Below, piece after piece: positions 51,696 through 60,330 of a stretch of 64,000 nucleotides of DNA (positions within the stretch are counted from its first letter, which is position 1; every line of letters starts with the position of its first letter). The position numbers were made by a program, and so were the translations under genes. Origin of the DNA: an uncultured Bacteroidota bacterium (GTDB taxonomy: Bacteria > Bacteroidota > Bacteroidia > Bacteroidales > UBA12077); NCBI GenBank assembly GCA_913055635.1, contig CAJXLK010000002.1, positions 1-64,000 of the forward strand, in the 5' to 3' direction. Under the pieces are notes generated by a model. It saw nothing but the letters and a program-made list of their open reading frames with translations, made no database searches and was not told the origin of the DNA.

Positions 51696-52439
51696 ATGTA
51701 TAAAAGTAGCATTCATACCATTTTGGTGGACGACGAAGCCCATGCGCTTGATGCCCTTGAAAATTTATTGGGTTTTTATCCTGATATTCAGATCATAAAT
51801 AAAATTACGGATCCCGCCCATGCAATCCGGGCCATTCATGCACATCAGCCGGATTTGCTGTTTTTGGATATTCAGATGCCTGGATTGGATGGTTTTCAGC
51901 TCCTGGAAGCCATTAACCCGCTGGAAGCAGATCCTTCTGTTATTTTTACCACCTCTTACGATGAGTATGCCATACGGGCCATTCGATATGCTGCCTTTGA
52001 TTATTTGTTGAAACCCGTTGAGATTCGTGAGCTGGCCAATGCCATTGACCGGTTCAAGAACAATTACAGGGAAAGTTCTCCCGCTGGGAAGTACGCCTCA
52101 GCGGACTATGATTGCCCTCCAAAAATCAAGTTTAATACCCAGGCCGGCACCATTTTGTTGCGTCCGGATGAAATTGTTTACATTCAAGCCCAGGGCAATT
52201 ATTCACGGCTCTGCTTAAATGATCAAAAGCACGAACTGGTTTCCATGAATATTGGTAAGTTGGAAGATCAACTCTCCAGGCCTCCTTTTTTCCGGGTGAG
52301 CCGCTCTGCCATCATCAATTCCCGGTATCTTCAAAAAATTGACCATAAAAACAAGCAATGTCATTTGGTCTGTGATGGAAATACCTATGAACTATCAATC
52401 AGCAAAAACCGCATCAGGGTATTGGAGCAACAAGTTTAA
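51696..52439 (+). CDS. LytTR-family response regulator
   Basis: HTILVDDEAHALDALENLL; LLFLDIQMPGLDGF; YLLKPVE; LytTR domain FRVSRSAIINSRYLQKI. Confidence 0.95.
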   Translation: MYKSSIHTILVDDEAHALDALENLLGFYPDIQIINKITDPAHAIRAIHAHQPDLLFLDIQMPGLDGFQLLEAINPLEADPSVIFTTSYDEYAIRAIRYAAFDYLLKPVEIRELANAIDRFKNNYRESSPAGKYASADYDCPPKIKFNTQAGTILLRPDEIVYIQAQGNYSRLCLNDQKHELVSMNIGKLEDQLSRPPFFRVSRSAIINSRYLQKIDHKNKQCHLVCDGNTYELSISKNRIRVLEQQV

Positions 52440-53382
52440 ATACTTCATCAGCCTGTGGTTTATTGTTATTGCTGTAGGCATCGATAAACCCCTCCAGGGA
52501 TGTACTTCATTCTGTATAAAAGAGGGAAAGCATCTGTTGTTGGCCAAAAATCTGGACTGGCCGATAAATGACGGGTTGATCCTGATCAATAAAAGGGGGC
52601 TGAAAAAAACCGCATATATTCAGGATTCAAACAAGCTGGTATGGACTTCGAGATATGGAAGTATTACTTTTAATCAGTTTGGGAAAGAATTTCCCCTTGG
52701 AGGGATGAATGAAAAAGGACTGGTCATTGAAGAACTCAATTCCTGGGGAAAGATACCGGATGATGACCAGGCATACCGGGTTAATGAATTTCAATGGGTT
52801 CAGTATTGCCTGGACAATTTTTCCACCATCGGGGAAATCATTGCGTTGGGAGACAGCATTTTGCCGAAGATTATGCTGGTCCACCTCCATTACATCATCA
52901 CGGACCGCAACGGAAATTCCCTGGTTGTAGAGCATCATGGTGACAAATCCCGGTTCATTTACGGGGAAGACCTCCCATACCCCATCTTAAGCAACAACCA
53001 TTATCAACAATCTTTGAATTATATCAAAAATTATAAGGGTTTTGGAGGAGATCTCAAGGTAAGGTCCAATTCTTCCGGAGAACGTTTTGTGAAAGTGGCT
53101 TCTTTGCTTAAAGCAATAGAGCCGCACCCCCAAATGAAAGAAACGGCTTTTTCCGTGCTTGATTCCGTAAGCCAGGATGATACCCAATGGAGCATTGTCT
53201 ATGATATTGGCCATAAAACGATACATTTTAGAACGGCAGGGGATCAAAAGATGAAGTCCATCCGACTGGACCGGTTTGATTTTTCTTGCAAAACCCCGGT
53301 CTTGTATGCGGATGTAAATGCTAAAGCTACCTCCTGCGGTAGGGCAATGACCATTAGCTGTTATGCCGGGGTGGTGAATTAA
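52375..53382 (+). CDS. Linear amide C-N hydrolase (choloylglycine hydrolase-like Ntn hydrolase)
   Basis: LQGCTSFCIKEGKHLLLAKNLDWPINDG; GGMNEKGLVIEELN; overlaps the LytTR gene by about 65 bp. Confidence 0.85.
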   Translation: MEIPMNYQSAKTASGYWSNKFKYFISLWFIVIAVGIDKPLQGCTSFCIKEGKHLLLAKNLDWPINDGLILINKRGLKKTAYIQDSNKLVWTSRYGSITFNQFGKEFPLGGMNEKGLVIEELNSWGKIPDDDQAYRVNEFQWVQYCLDNFSTIGEIIALGDSILPKIMLVHLHYIITDRNGNSLVVEHHGDKSRFIYGEDLPYPILSNNHYQQSLNYIKNYKGFGGDLKVRSNSSGERFVKVASLLKAIEPHPQMKETAFSVLDSVSQDDTQWSIVYDIGHKTIHFRTAGDQKMKSIRLDRFDFSCKTPVLYADVNAKATSCGRAMTISCYAGVVN

Positions 53383-54173
53383 ATTTCATTTTGCTTTATT
53401 TTTGCCAGGGGGGAAGTGGCCCGGTTTTTATATCCATGCCAGGAGATGGCGACCAATAATACGCCGGCAGCCAGGAGGCCGGCATATACAATTTCCGGAT
53501 GGGCAGACCATTGACGCACTGCGATGGCGATGAATGCCCATATTCCTACCAGGGCTGCTTCACGCATGTTTCTAGTAATGATCAGCAGCAGATAAATTCC
53601 CGTCGCCACGGCGATCAGTATGAGTGTCCAGGCAGAGGGGGAAAGCATGCCGCCCTGCCAGCCCAGGCTGACCAGGAAGGCTGCCACATTAGCCACCGAG
53701 GCCACCACGATCCACCCCAGGTAGATACAGATAGGCCACCAGACAAATGCGATGGTGCGCAACGGGGCATCCCATATTTCCAGGCGAAGCCTCAGGGTCA
53801 GCATGATCAGAGAGAAAAGGAGCAAGAAAATCAATACCACGGAGATGCCCATATATTCATTCAGCCAGGCGAAGATCCACAAACCGTTGGCCAAATTGCC
53901 CAGTGCAAACCATAAGCCGGTTTGCTTTAAAGCTGTATCTTCCCGGTTTTTGAGCCAGGCGTACCATTGGTAACCCACAAAGAGGAGGAGCAATAAATAG
54001 ATGATTCCCCAAATGGCGAAGGCATAGCCGGCAGGGGCAATCAATGTATCGTACCGGGCGCTGATGTCCCCAACGGTTTTTCCATTAAAAGCCCCGCTAC
54101 CTGCCAGCCCGTTGGCCACCAGTGTAAAAGCCAGGGTTAAGGTGTTGGTGGTCAATAGCACATTTTGCTTCAT
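53379..54173 (-). CDS. TspO/MBR-related polytopic membrane protein
   Basis: YAFAIWGIIYLLLLLFVGYQWYAWL...LWFALGNLANGLWIFAWLNEYMGIS; Trp-rich, multiple TMs. Confidence 0.65.
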   Translation of the reverse strand: MKQNVLLTTNTLTLAFTLVANGLAGSGAFNGKTVGDISARYDTLIAPAGYAFAIWGIIYLLLLLFVGYQWYAWLKNREDTALKQTGLWFALGNLANGLWIFAWLNEYMGISVVLIFLLLFSLIMLTLRLRLEIWDAPLRTIAFVWWPICIYLGWIVVASVANVAAFLVSLGWQGGMLSPSAWTLILIAVATGIYLLLIITRNMREAALVGIWAFIAIAVRQWSAHPEIVYAGLLAAGVLLVAISWHGYKNRATSPLAKIKQNEI

Positions 54174-54427
54174 TTGGATAAAGACTTATTATAGGTTTTG
54201 GTTCATTCTAAATGTGGGTTGATTTGTCTCTGAATGTAAACAAATTTCCGCCGCTCATGGTTTTAAAATTAAAGCAAAATACGGGCCAAATGAATAACAG
54301 AGGGCGGATTAGAGCAGAAAAAATTGACCGTGGATATTGGACCGGCTGGCACCGATCCTTTTATGCTCAGATGAGTGCAAGCAAAAGTGCGTTTGGTTGT
54401 CAAGGTTGTTTGACCGAGTGTATGCCA

Positions 54428-54515
54428 ATAAAAAAAGGAGCTGCAACCTTCTCTTGCAACTCCTTGTCTTTGAAGCTCCCCAGGTCAGACTCGAACTGAC
54501 GCCCTCTGATTAACA
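54428..54515 (-). pseudogene. 3' half of tRNA-Asn plus its terminator (remnant / possible att site)
   Basis: About 70 bp identical to the 3' part and terminator of the tRNA-Asn gene at 59986-60059; homology ends at the anticodon loop (gattaaca). Confidence 0.85.
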
Positions 54516-54941
54516 ATTGTTGGACGGCTTTTTTGGCCTCAAGGCTAACCTGGCCGCAACCGACCCCGGGTAAAAGCATCCCCAGGAAAATCGGTAAGCT
54601 GAAAACAACCATCGCGGGCTTCATGATGCCGGGCTTTTTGCATGCTGAAAAGCCTGATGGAGCTGAGTCGGTTGACTGCCCGCTATGACCGGGGTTTGCA
54701 GCTTCAGCAACAGGTGAAGCTGCTATTTGAAGCGCTGATGTAAGAAACCAGGGGTTAATGCGGCCCTTGTTTTCTCGTGAGGGACAATACATGCCCACGA
54801 ATCAGACCGGGGTTGAGCAGGCTGGTAATGTTTTAGCGTATCGTTGTGAAAAGGCGCCCGTATCGCGATGATGTTGGCATCAATAGGCCCGGCCCGGATG
54901 CATCCAGAAAGAGACTCTTGAAAGAGTTTTTGGCAAACGTT

Positions 54942-57299
54942 TCAAAAGCCTTTTTTGGCGCGTTGGTCCATCTCTTTGGGGTTGTGTTCAACCGCCCGGA
55001 TCTTTTTGCCTGAGCCGAACCGGTAACTCAAGCTGATCCATACAGGAAAACCCGACATCCGGATGTTTCCCTGTGAATCGTCCTTAAAATGCATGCCGGA
55101 GGTCTCCGAGCCCAGGTAAGTGAACGAGCGGTCCAACGGAAGGGCGCTTTTCACGCCCGCCTTGAATTGATTGCCGAAAGATTTTTCAACCGAGAAGAAG
55201 TAGAGGGGATCGTCGTAAGTCATGCCCTGGATGTTATGGTTCGCGCTGTTGTACTGGAGCTGAAAGGCTGCTGTCAGGCCAGGCTTGAAATCGGCCATGG
55301 CCGAAAGCCCGGCATCGTATTCCAGGTGGCGTTGACCCTTGATTTGACAGGCCGCGGCAAGCTCATTGGGACGGGTTTGCGATTCATACAACCGCAGGTA
55401 GGGGTTCAGGGAGATCATTCCCAGCCTTACTGCCCCCTTCACCTGAATGCCGTATTGGCTTATGTTCCCCAGGTTCAGGGTTTGCGTCTCGAACAGCCCC
55501 GCCTCGTTGATGTGTGTAAACCGGTTGATGACCCGTTGGGTTTGGTGGAAGAACGCGCTGGTGGAAAGGAAATGTCCGCCCAGGGTGGCTGTATAGGCCA
55601 GAGCCAGGTCGTGGTGCAGTTCGGGTTGGAGTCCCGGGTTTCCGCTTTGTACCGAAAAGGGGTCGGGTTCGGTGGAAACGGGATTCAGCTGGTAGGCATT
55701 GGGGCGGTATAGGCTTTGCCTGTAGCTGAGCCGCAGCCGGGATGACCGGCCAAATTTATGGCTGACGGCCAGGTGAGGCAGAAGAACTCTATCCCGGGTG
55801 CTGAATCCATCCTCCAGCTCAGAAAAGCTTTGTTCAGCCCTTAACCCCATGTTCAGGTCCCATCGCGAAGCGGTATAACCGGCCTGGATATAACCGGCCA
55901 ACACCTGCTCGCGGTAGCGGAAAGCCTCACGCTGCCTGTCGGTCAGATTTTGCAGGGCGCCCCGGGCTCCAAGCCTCACCTCCCAGTTATCCGGAGTGAA
56001 AGCATATTCTGTTTTCAGCAGGAACAGGCTCTTTTCCGGCCTTACCTCACTTACCGGCAGTGAGATGCCTGGTGCAGTGGTGCTGTCGGTCAGGTAACGA
56101 TTGATGGTGACCCCGCTCAGGCGGTAATAACTGCCTTCGGCGCTCAGCTGCTGGTTTTCATTAAAGCGGTGTTTGTAATGGATCGAATGCCAGGTTTTGT
56201 GGTTGCGGTCTTTCTCATCCTTGCGGGCCGACCAGTAGAGGTTGTCCATATCCTGCCCCTGGGCATGAAAAGTGACCTCTCCGTCAAATTCATGGGAGAA
56301 AGGGTTGTAATACCCGAAATAGCTGATCTGGTCCTTGGGGCCGGGATGGTAATCGACTCCGTACTGAAAGCGATGCGACCATTCTTTTTGTCGCACATCC
56401 TGCATGGAAGCGATACGGTTGGATGCTCCGGCGAATTGAAAAAACCGGTTTTCCGATTCCCGGATGTCGAAATTTTTCATGTCGCCCTGGTAGGAAGCAT
56501 GTAAGCTCCAGTTCTCCCTACCATACCGTAGACTGGCATTGGGCAACAGGTAGACTTCCGATCCCGAGGTCGGGGCTTCTCCGTACACATGTCCCTGGAA
56601 TCCTTCGTCCGGTTCTTTCAGCCGGATGTTGATCACCCCGTTCACATCCCCGGCATATTGGGCACCCGGAGTATCCATCACCTCAATTTTCTCGATCTGC
56701 CGGGGATGAAGCTGTCGCACATACGTCATGTCCCTTCGCCTGCCGTCGACTTCAATGACGATGTTCTCACGGCCCTGCAACGACAGATTCTGGTTGAAAT
56801 CGACCTGTATACCCGGTATGTGCTTTAACGCCTCGAGACCCGTGTTGGATGCTTTGGTTACCTGCTTATTCATGAAGAAGGTGGTTTTGGTGCCTTCCTC
56901 TTTGGCTTTGATTCGTTCGCCGACCACCACCAGCCTGTCCAACCGGAGGGACTTTTCTTCCATTAAGATGTTGCCGGTTTGGTACGAAGAATCACCGGTA
57001 AAGGCCAGGGGCCTTTCTGCCGTCTGGTAGCTCACGTGGCTGATGCGGAGCAGATAGTTGCTGGGTTCGATGTTTCCCAGTTTGAAGGTGCCGTCCACGC
57101 TGCTTAGTGTTCCCTTTACAAGGGAGGAATCGTTTGCATCGAGCAGGGCCACCGTGGCATAGAGCACCGGTTCTTCCCGGTGGTTTATCAAGTTGCCGTC
57201 GATGTGGTTTGTCTGTTGCCCCTGGACAGCGCCGTAGGCGAAAAGGAAGATCATGATCAGAAGCTGCCATTTGCTGAATGTTGAGACGAGTGTTTTCAT
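54942..57299 (-). CDS. Outer membrane beta-barrel / TonB-dependent receptor-like protein
   Basis: 785 aa; HREEPVLYATVALLDANDSSLVKGTLSSVDGTFKLGNI; HIPGIQVDFNQNLSLQGRENIVIEVDGRRRDMTYVRQLHPRQIEKIEVMDTPGAQYAG. Confidence 0.9.
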   Translation of the reverse strand: MKTLVSTFSKWQLLIMIFLFAYGAVQGQQTNHIDGNLINHREEPVLYATVALLDANDSSLVKGTLSSVDGTFKLGNIEPSNYLLRISHVSYQTAERPLAFTGDSSYQTGNILMEEKSLRLDRLVVVGERIKAKEEGTKTTFFMNKQVTKASNTGLEALKHIPGIQVDFNQNLSLQGRENIVIEVDGRRRDMTYVRQLHPRQIEKIEVMDTPGAQYAGDVNGVINIRLKEPDEGFQGHVYGEAPTSGSEVYLLPNASLRYGRENWSLHASYQGDMKNFDIRESENRFFQFAGASNRIASMQDVRQKEWSHRFQYGVDYHPGPKDQISYFGYYNPFSHEFDGEVTFHAQGQDMDNLYWSARKDEKDRNHKTWHSIHYKHRFNENQQLSAEGSYYRLSGVTINRYLTDSTTAPGISLPVSEVRPEKSLFLLKTEYAFTPDNWEVRLGARGALQNLTDRQREAFRYREQVLAGYIQAGYTASRWDLNMGLRAEQSFSELEDGFSTRDRVLLPHLAVSHKFGRSSRLRLSYRQSLYRPNAYQLNPVSTEPDPFSVQSGNPGLQPELHHDLALAYTATLGGHFLSTSAFFHQTQRVINRFTHINEAGLFETQTLNLGNISQYGIQVKGAVRLGMISLNPYLRLYESQTRPNELAAACQIKGQRHLEYDAGLSAMADFKPGLTAAFQLQYNSANHNIQGMTYDDPLYFFSVEKSFGNQFKAGVKSALPLDRSFTYLGSETSGMHFKDDSQGNIRMSGFPVWISLSYRFGSGKKIRAVEHNPKEMDQRAKKGF

Positions 57300-57450
57300 G
57301 GTTCCCTGGTTTTAGATTTGTAAAAATGTTTTCAGCAAATAGACGGAACATTTTGCTGACATCCAAGGAATTGGTGTACTCGGCAAAGATTTGTGATGCG
57401 TGGAAAAAAACTGGGACGGAAGGCAATTTTTTGGGATGAATGGCAGTAGA

Positions 57451-58320
57451 TCATCCGTGATACCGGTCGAACAGGTTTTCGAAAAATTTGGCCCGCTTGC
57501 GTGAAACCGGCAGCTTTGCTTCGATATTTTTCAGGGTGAGTTGGTAGCCACCCACGTTGCCCTCTTTTTTGGTCACCTGTTGGAGGTTGACAATGAAGGC
57601 CCGGTGGGTTCGAACCAGGTAAGGAATCTCGGAGAATTGCTGCTCCAGGTTGCTGATGGAGTTGCGAATGGTTTTTTTTACCTCTTTGCCCTCACGAACC
57701 AGGTGAAAAATCACGTAGTTGCCTTCCGATTCGGCATACAGAAACTCGGACGGATAGAAACTCAACTTTTCCTTTTTCAGTTTACTCTGGATGGGGATCT
57801 TTTTTTCTTCCGGTTGGTGGGTTTGGGTATCTGTTGAGCCCGGTGAAATCACAGGCTGTGTCAGGTATTGATGCACATTGAGTGCGAAGAAAAAAGCAAA
57901 CGGCAGTATAAAAATCATAAACGACCGAACCAGGGAGTCCATAAATGTGGCCAGGTTCCAACGGTCGGCCGGGGGTTCGATGAGAAAAGCCAAAAAATAA
58001 ACCACAGTGCCCATGCCGATCATCATCAGCAGGATAGCCGCAAGTTCCCTGGGGAGCGTCCATTTTTTATTGTCCGCAAACCAGGGGATGCGCCTGATCA
58101 AAAGGATGAAGCCATACAGAAAAGCCCCGGCAAGGAACGAGTACAGGGCCATCGTCTCGGTATAGGTGAGGTTGTAGCCTTCGTGGCTGTTGAGTGGCCG
58201 GTAGAGGATGAGAAAGCCGAAGCAAAATGCGGCAATGATCAGGGAGCCCACCAGGGGATTCCGGATGATGAAGTTTGGCGGGAAACGCTTATTGATCCAG
58301 CTGAAGCGGTTCTTTTTCAC
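57451..58320 (-). CDS. Membrane-anchored LytTR-domain transcriptional regulator
   Basis: About 4 TM helices then FLYAESEGNYVIFHLVREGKEVKKTIRNSISNLEQQFSEIPYLVRTHRAFIVNLQQV. Confidence 0.9.
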   Translation of the reverse strand: MKKNRFSWINKRFPPNFIIRNPLVGSLIIAAFCFGFLILYRPLNSHEGYNLTYTETMALYSFLAGAFLYGFILLIRRIPWFADNKKWTLPRELAAILLMMIGMGTVVYFLAFLIEPPADRWNLATFMDSLVRSFMIFILPFAFFFALNVHQYLTQPVISPGSTDTQTHQPEEKKIPIQSKLKKEKLSFYPSEFLYAESEGNYVIFHLVREGKEVKKTIRNSISNLEQQFSEIPYLVRTHRAFIVNLQQVTKKEGNVGGYQLTLKNIEAKLPVSRKRAKFFENLFDRYHG

Positions 58321-58479
58321 GGTTTCGTTTTTGAGGTCCTGCCTTCCTTTTGTCTTTGCAAAATAACCATAAATTTTTGAAAATTGACACGATTTTGAGC
58401 CGGGTAAGGTAAAGGCTGGTCTGGTTCTGTTTTGTTTCTTGTCTTCGTTGTATTGGACTTCTATATAAAACCTTCAGCC

Positions 58480-58862
58480 TATGGCACAGTGGACCACCTC
58501 ATCCGGATATCATTCAACTCGAACGCCGGGGCAAGGTGTATATCATGTCAACGGCCCGGTTTGGAGAGCCTTTTACGACGGTTGCACGCGACACCCTGAA
58601 AAAGGAAGAGGGACCCGGCGATGAGGCGTATGCCGGTCTTTTTCTTTGCTCACACAACGATCACGTCTTGTCCTTTGACTGCCAGTATATGGGTCTCAGC
58701 GATCATACACAGCATCCCCAAAACCAGTCGCTGATTTATGTTCTTCCGTCCGAAGGAGGTCAACCGGAGAGGGTCACACCCAATGCTCCTTCCTGGTTGC
58801 ACGGCTGTTGGCCGGACGGAAGCCATATTGCTTTTGTCAGCAATACGGATCGGAACAATTGA
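58480..58862 (+). pseudogene. TolB/WD40-like beta-propeller fragment
   Basis: HPDIIQLERRGKVYIMSTARFGEPFTTVARDT...SLIYVLPSEGGQPERVTPNAPSWLHGCWPDGSHIAFVSNTDRNN*; only part of a propeller, stops abruptly. Confidence 0.6.
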
Positions 58863-58991
58863 TCTTTCCTACAACTGCCAGCAAAAAAATCAGAGAAGTG
58901 TCATTCTTTGTACTCCAAAGTTTCAGCGCAGGCATGCAATTAAATAAAAAAAGCCATTGCTTTTGCAACTAAATATAGTTACTTTTACGTT

Positions 58992-59234
58992 ATGACTAAA
59001 AAAGAAAAATTAATTGCCCGGTTTTTAAGTATGCCAAATGATTTTCATTATAGTGAGGCAGTCAAATTACTGGGTTACTTTAATTTTAAAGAGGTATAAA
59101 AAGGGAAGACATCAGGATCCAGAGTAAAATTTGAAAATGATGAAGGAGTCCCGATCATTTTGCATAAGCCACATCCATCGGGAATAATGAAAAAATACCA
59201 GTTAAAACAAATTAAGGAGGTATTAGACTTATGA
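58992..59234 (+). pseudogene. hicA: HicA-type toxin gene interrupted by one in-frame TAA (59097-59099)
   Basis: MTKKEKLIARFLSMPNDFHYSEAVKLLGYFNFKEV*KGKTSGSRVKFENDEGVPIILHKPHPSGIMKKYQLKQIKEVLDL*; rest of frame intact, ends ATGA-overlapping hicB. Confidence 0.85.
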
Positions 59235-59581
59235 GACATTTAGAATATAAAGGTTACACCGGAAGCATTGAGTACAGCAAAGAAGATGATTTACTGTACG
59301 GGAAAGTGCTTGGAATAAGAGGTCTCATATCTTATGAAGGTAAGACAGGCAGAGAGCTTGAAGAAGATTTTAAAGAGGCGATAGATACTTACCTTGAAGA
59401 CTGCAAACAGCGGGGAGTAGAGCCAGAAAGGGCTTTTAAAGGTAGTTTTAATGTCCGTATATCAGCAAAACTGCACCAAAAAGCTGTCCTATTGGCAATG
59501 GAAGAGAAAATGTCGCTGAATAATTTTGTTGCCGAATCCATAAGAGAACGGATTTTTAAAGAAACAGGTAATCAGCATTAA
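59231..59581 (+). CDS. hicB: HicB-type antitoxin
   Basis: MRHLEYKGYTGSIEYSKEDDLLYGKVLGIRGLISYEGKTGRELEEDFKEAIDTYLEDCKQRG...; RHH-like C-term SAKLHQKAVLLAMEEKMSLNNFVAESI. Confidence 0.92.
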   Translation: MRHLEYKGYTGSIEYSKEDDLLYGKVLGIRGLISYEGKTGRELEEDFKEAIDTYLEDCKQRGVEPERAFKGSFNVRISAKLHQKAVLLAMEEKMSLNNFVAESIRERIFKETGNQH

Positions 59582-59783
59582 CTTTCCAAATCACCCTTAC
59601 AGCAAGGCAAAAAAATCCGGCCGTCTTAATAAATGAGCTCAAACCACCTGAGCTGCTGCAGAATAGGTGTGAGTTAGTGCAATAAGCTTAAGGATTCATA
59701 AGCTTTTAGGAAATTAGTTAGAAGGTTGTTGAGGAATAAAAAAAGGAGCTGCAACCTTCTCTTGCAACTCCTTGTCTTTGAAG

Positions 59784-59857
59784 CTCCCCAGGTAGGACTT
59801 GAACCTATGACCCTCCCGCCTACGGCGGGATGCTCTAACCAGCTGAACAACTGAGGC
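59784..59857 (-). pseudogene. Degenerate tRNA (tRNA-Asn-derived; nominal anticodon GTA) with hairpin-like anticodon arm
   Basis: GCCTCAGTTGTTCAGCTGGTTAGAGCATCCCGCCGTAGGCGGGAGGGTCATAGGTTCAAGTCCTACCTGGGGAG; C at position 33, position 1:72 and 49:65 mismatches. Confidence 0.65.
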
Positions 59858-59937
59858 CGGATAAACATTCAGAAGTCTAGTAAAGGATATTCCGGTTTTT
59901 TTAGATGAAGGTTTAGAAATTGCAACGAATTAGCAAC

Positions 59938-59976
59938 AAAAAAAAAGGAGCTGCAACCTTCTCTTGCAACTCCTTG
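59938..59976 (-). terminator. Terminator of tRNA-Asn
   Basis: Minus strand AAGGAGTTGCAA-GAGAA-GGTTGCAGCTCCTT followed by T-run; identical units at about 54428-54466 and 59738-59774. Confidence 0.85.
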
Positions 59977-59985
59977 TCTTTGAAG

Positions 59986-60059
59986 CTCCCCAGGTCAGAC
60001 TCGAACTGACGACCCCCTGATTAACAGTCAGGTGCTCTAACCAACTGAGCTACTGAGGA
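59986..60059 (-). tRNA. tRNA-Asn (anticodon GTT)
   Basis: TCCTCAGTAGCTCAGTTGGTTAGAGCACCTGACTGTTAATCAGGGGGTCGTCAGTTCGAGTCTGACCTGGGGAG folds as a canonical cloverleaf. Confidence 0.95.
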
Positions 60060-60273
60060 ATATGTTTTTGTCTGCGTTCGGTAACATCTTGAAAATTTAC
60101 CGCAGTAACGCCCCACTTATCCAAAGCCCGTTATCCTTTAACGCGAGGCAAAACTAAAAGCTTTTTCTTAATTTTCCAATACCTGAACGAATTTTTTTGA
60201 AGTGAATTGTTTGATTCCCCCTCCAAATCAGGTTTATGTTTTATTAACTACTTTATCTGGCTTCTTCTCAATG

Positions 60274-60306
60274 CAAAAAAAGCCGCGCCTTTGTGGCGCG
60301 GCTCAT
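60274..60306 (-). terminator. Rho-independent terminator
   Basis: GCCGCGCC-ACAAA-GGCGCGGC followed by TTTTTTT on the minus strand. Confidence 0.85.
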
Positions 60307-60330
60307 CTTCCAATCATCGAGGAAGGGGGT

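Noticed and set aside
54400-54798. 132-aa minus-strand ORF
   Set aside because: Reads through the tRNA fragment and terminator; no family resemblance, likely spurious.
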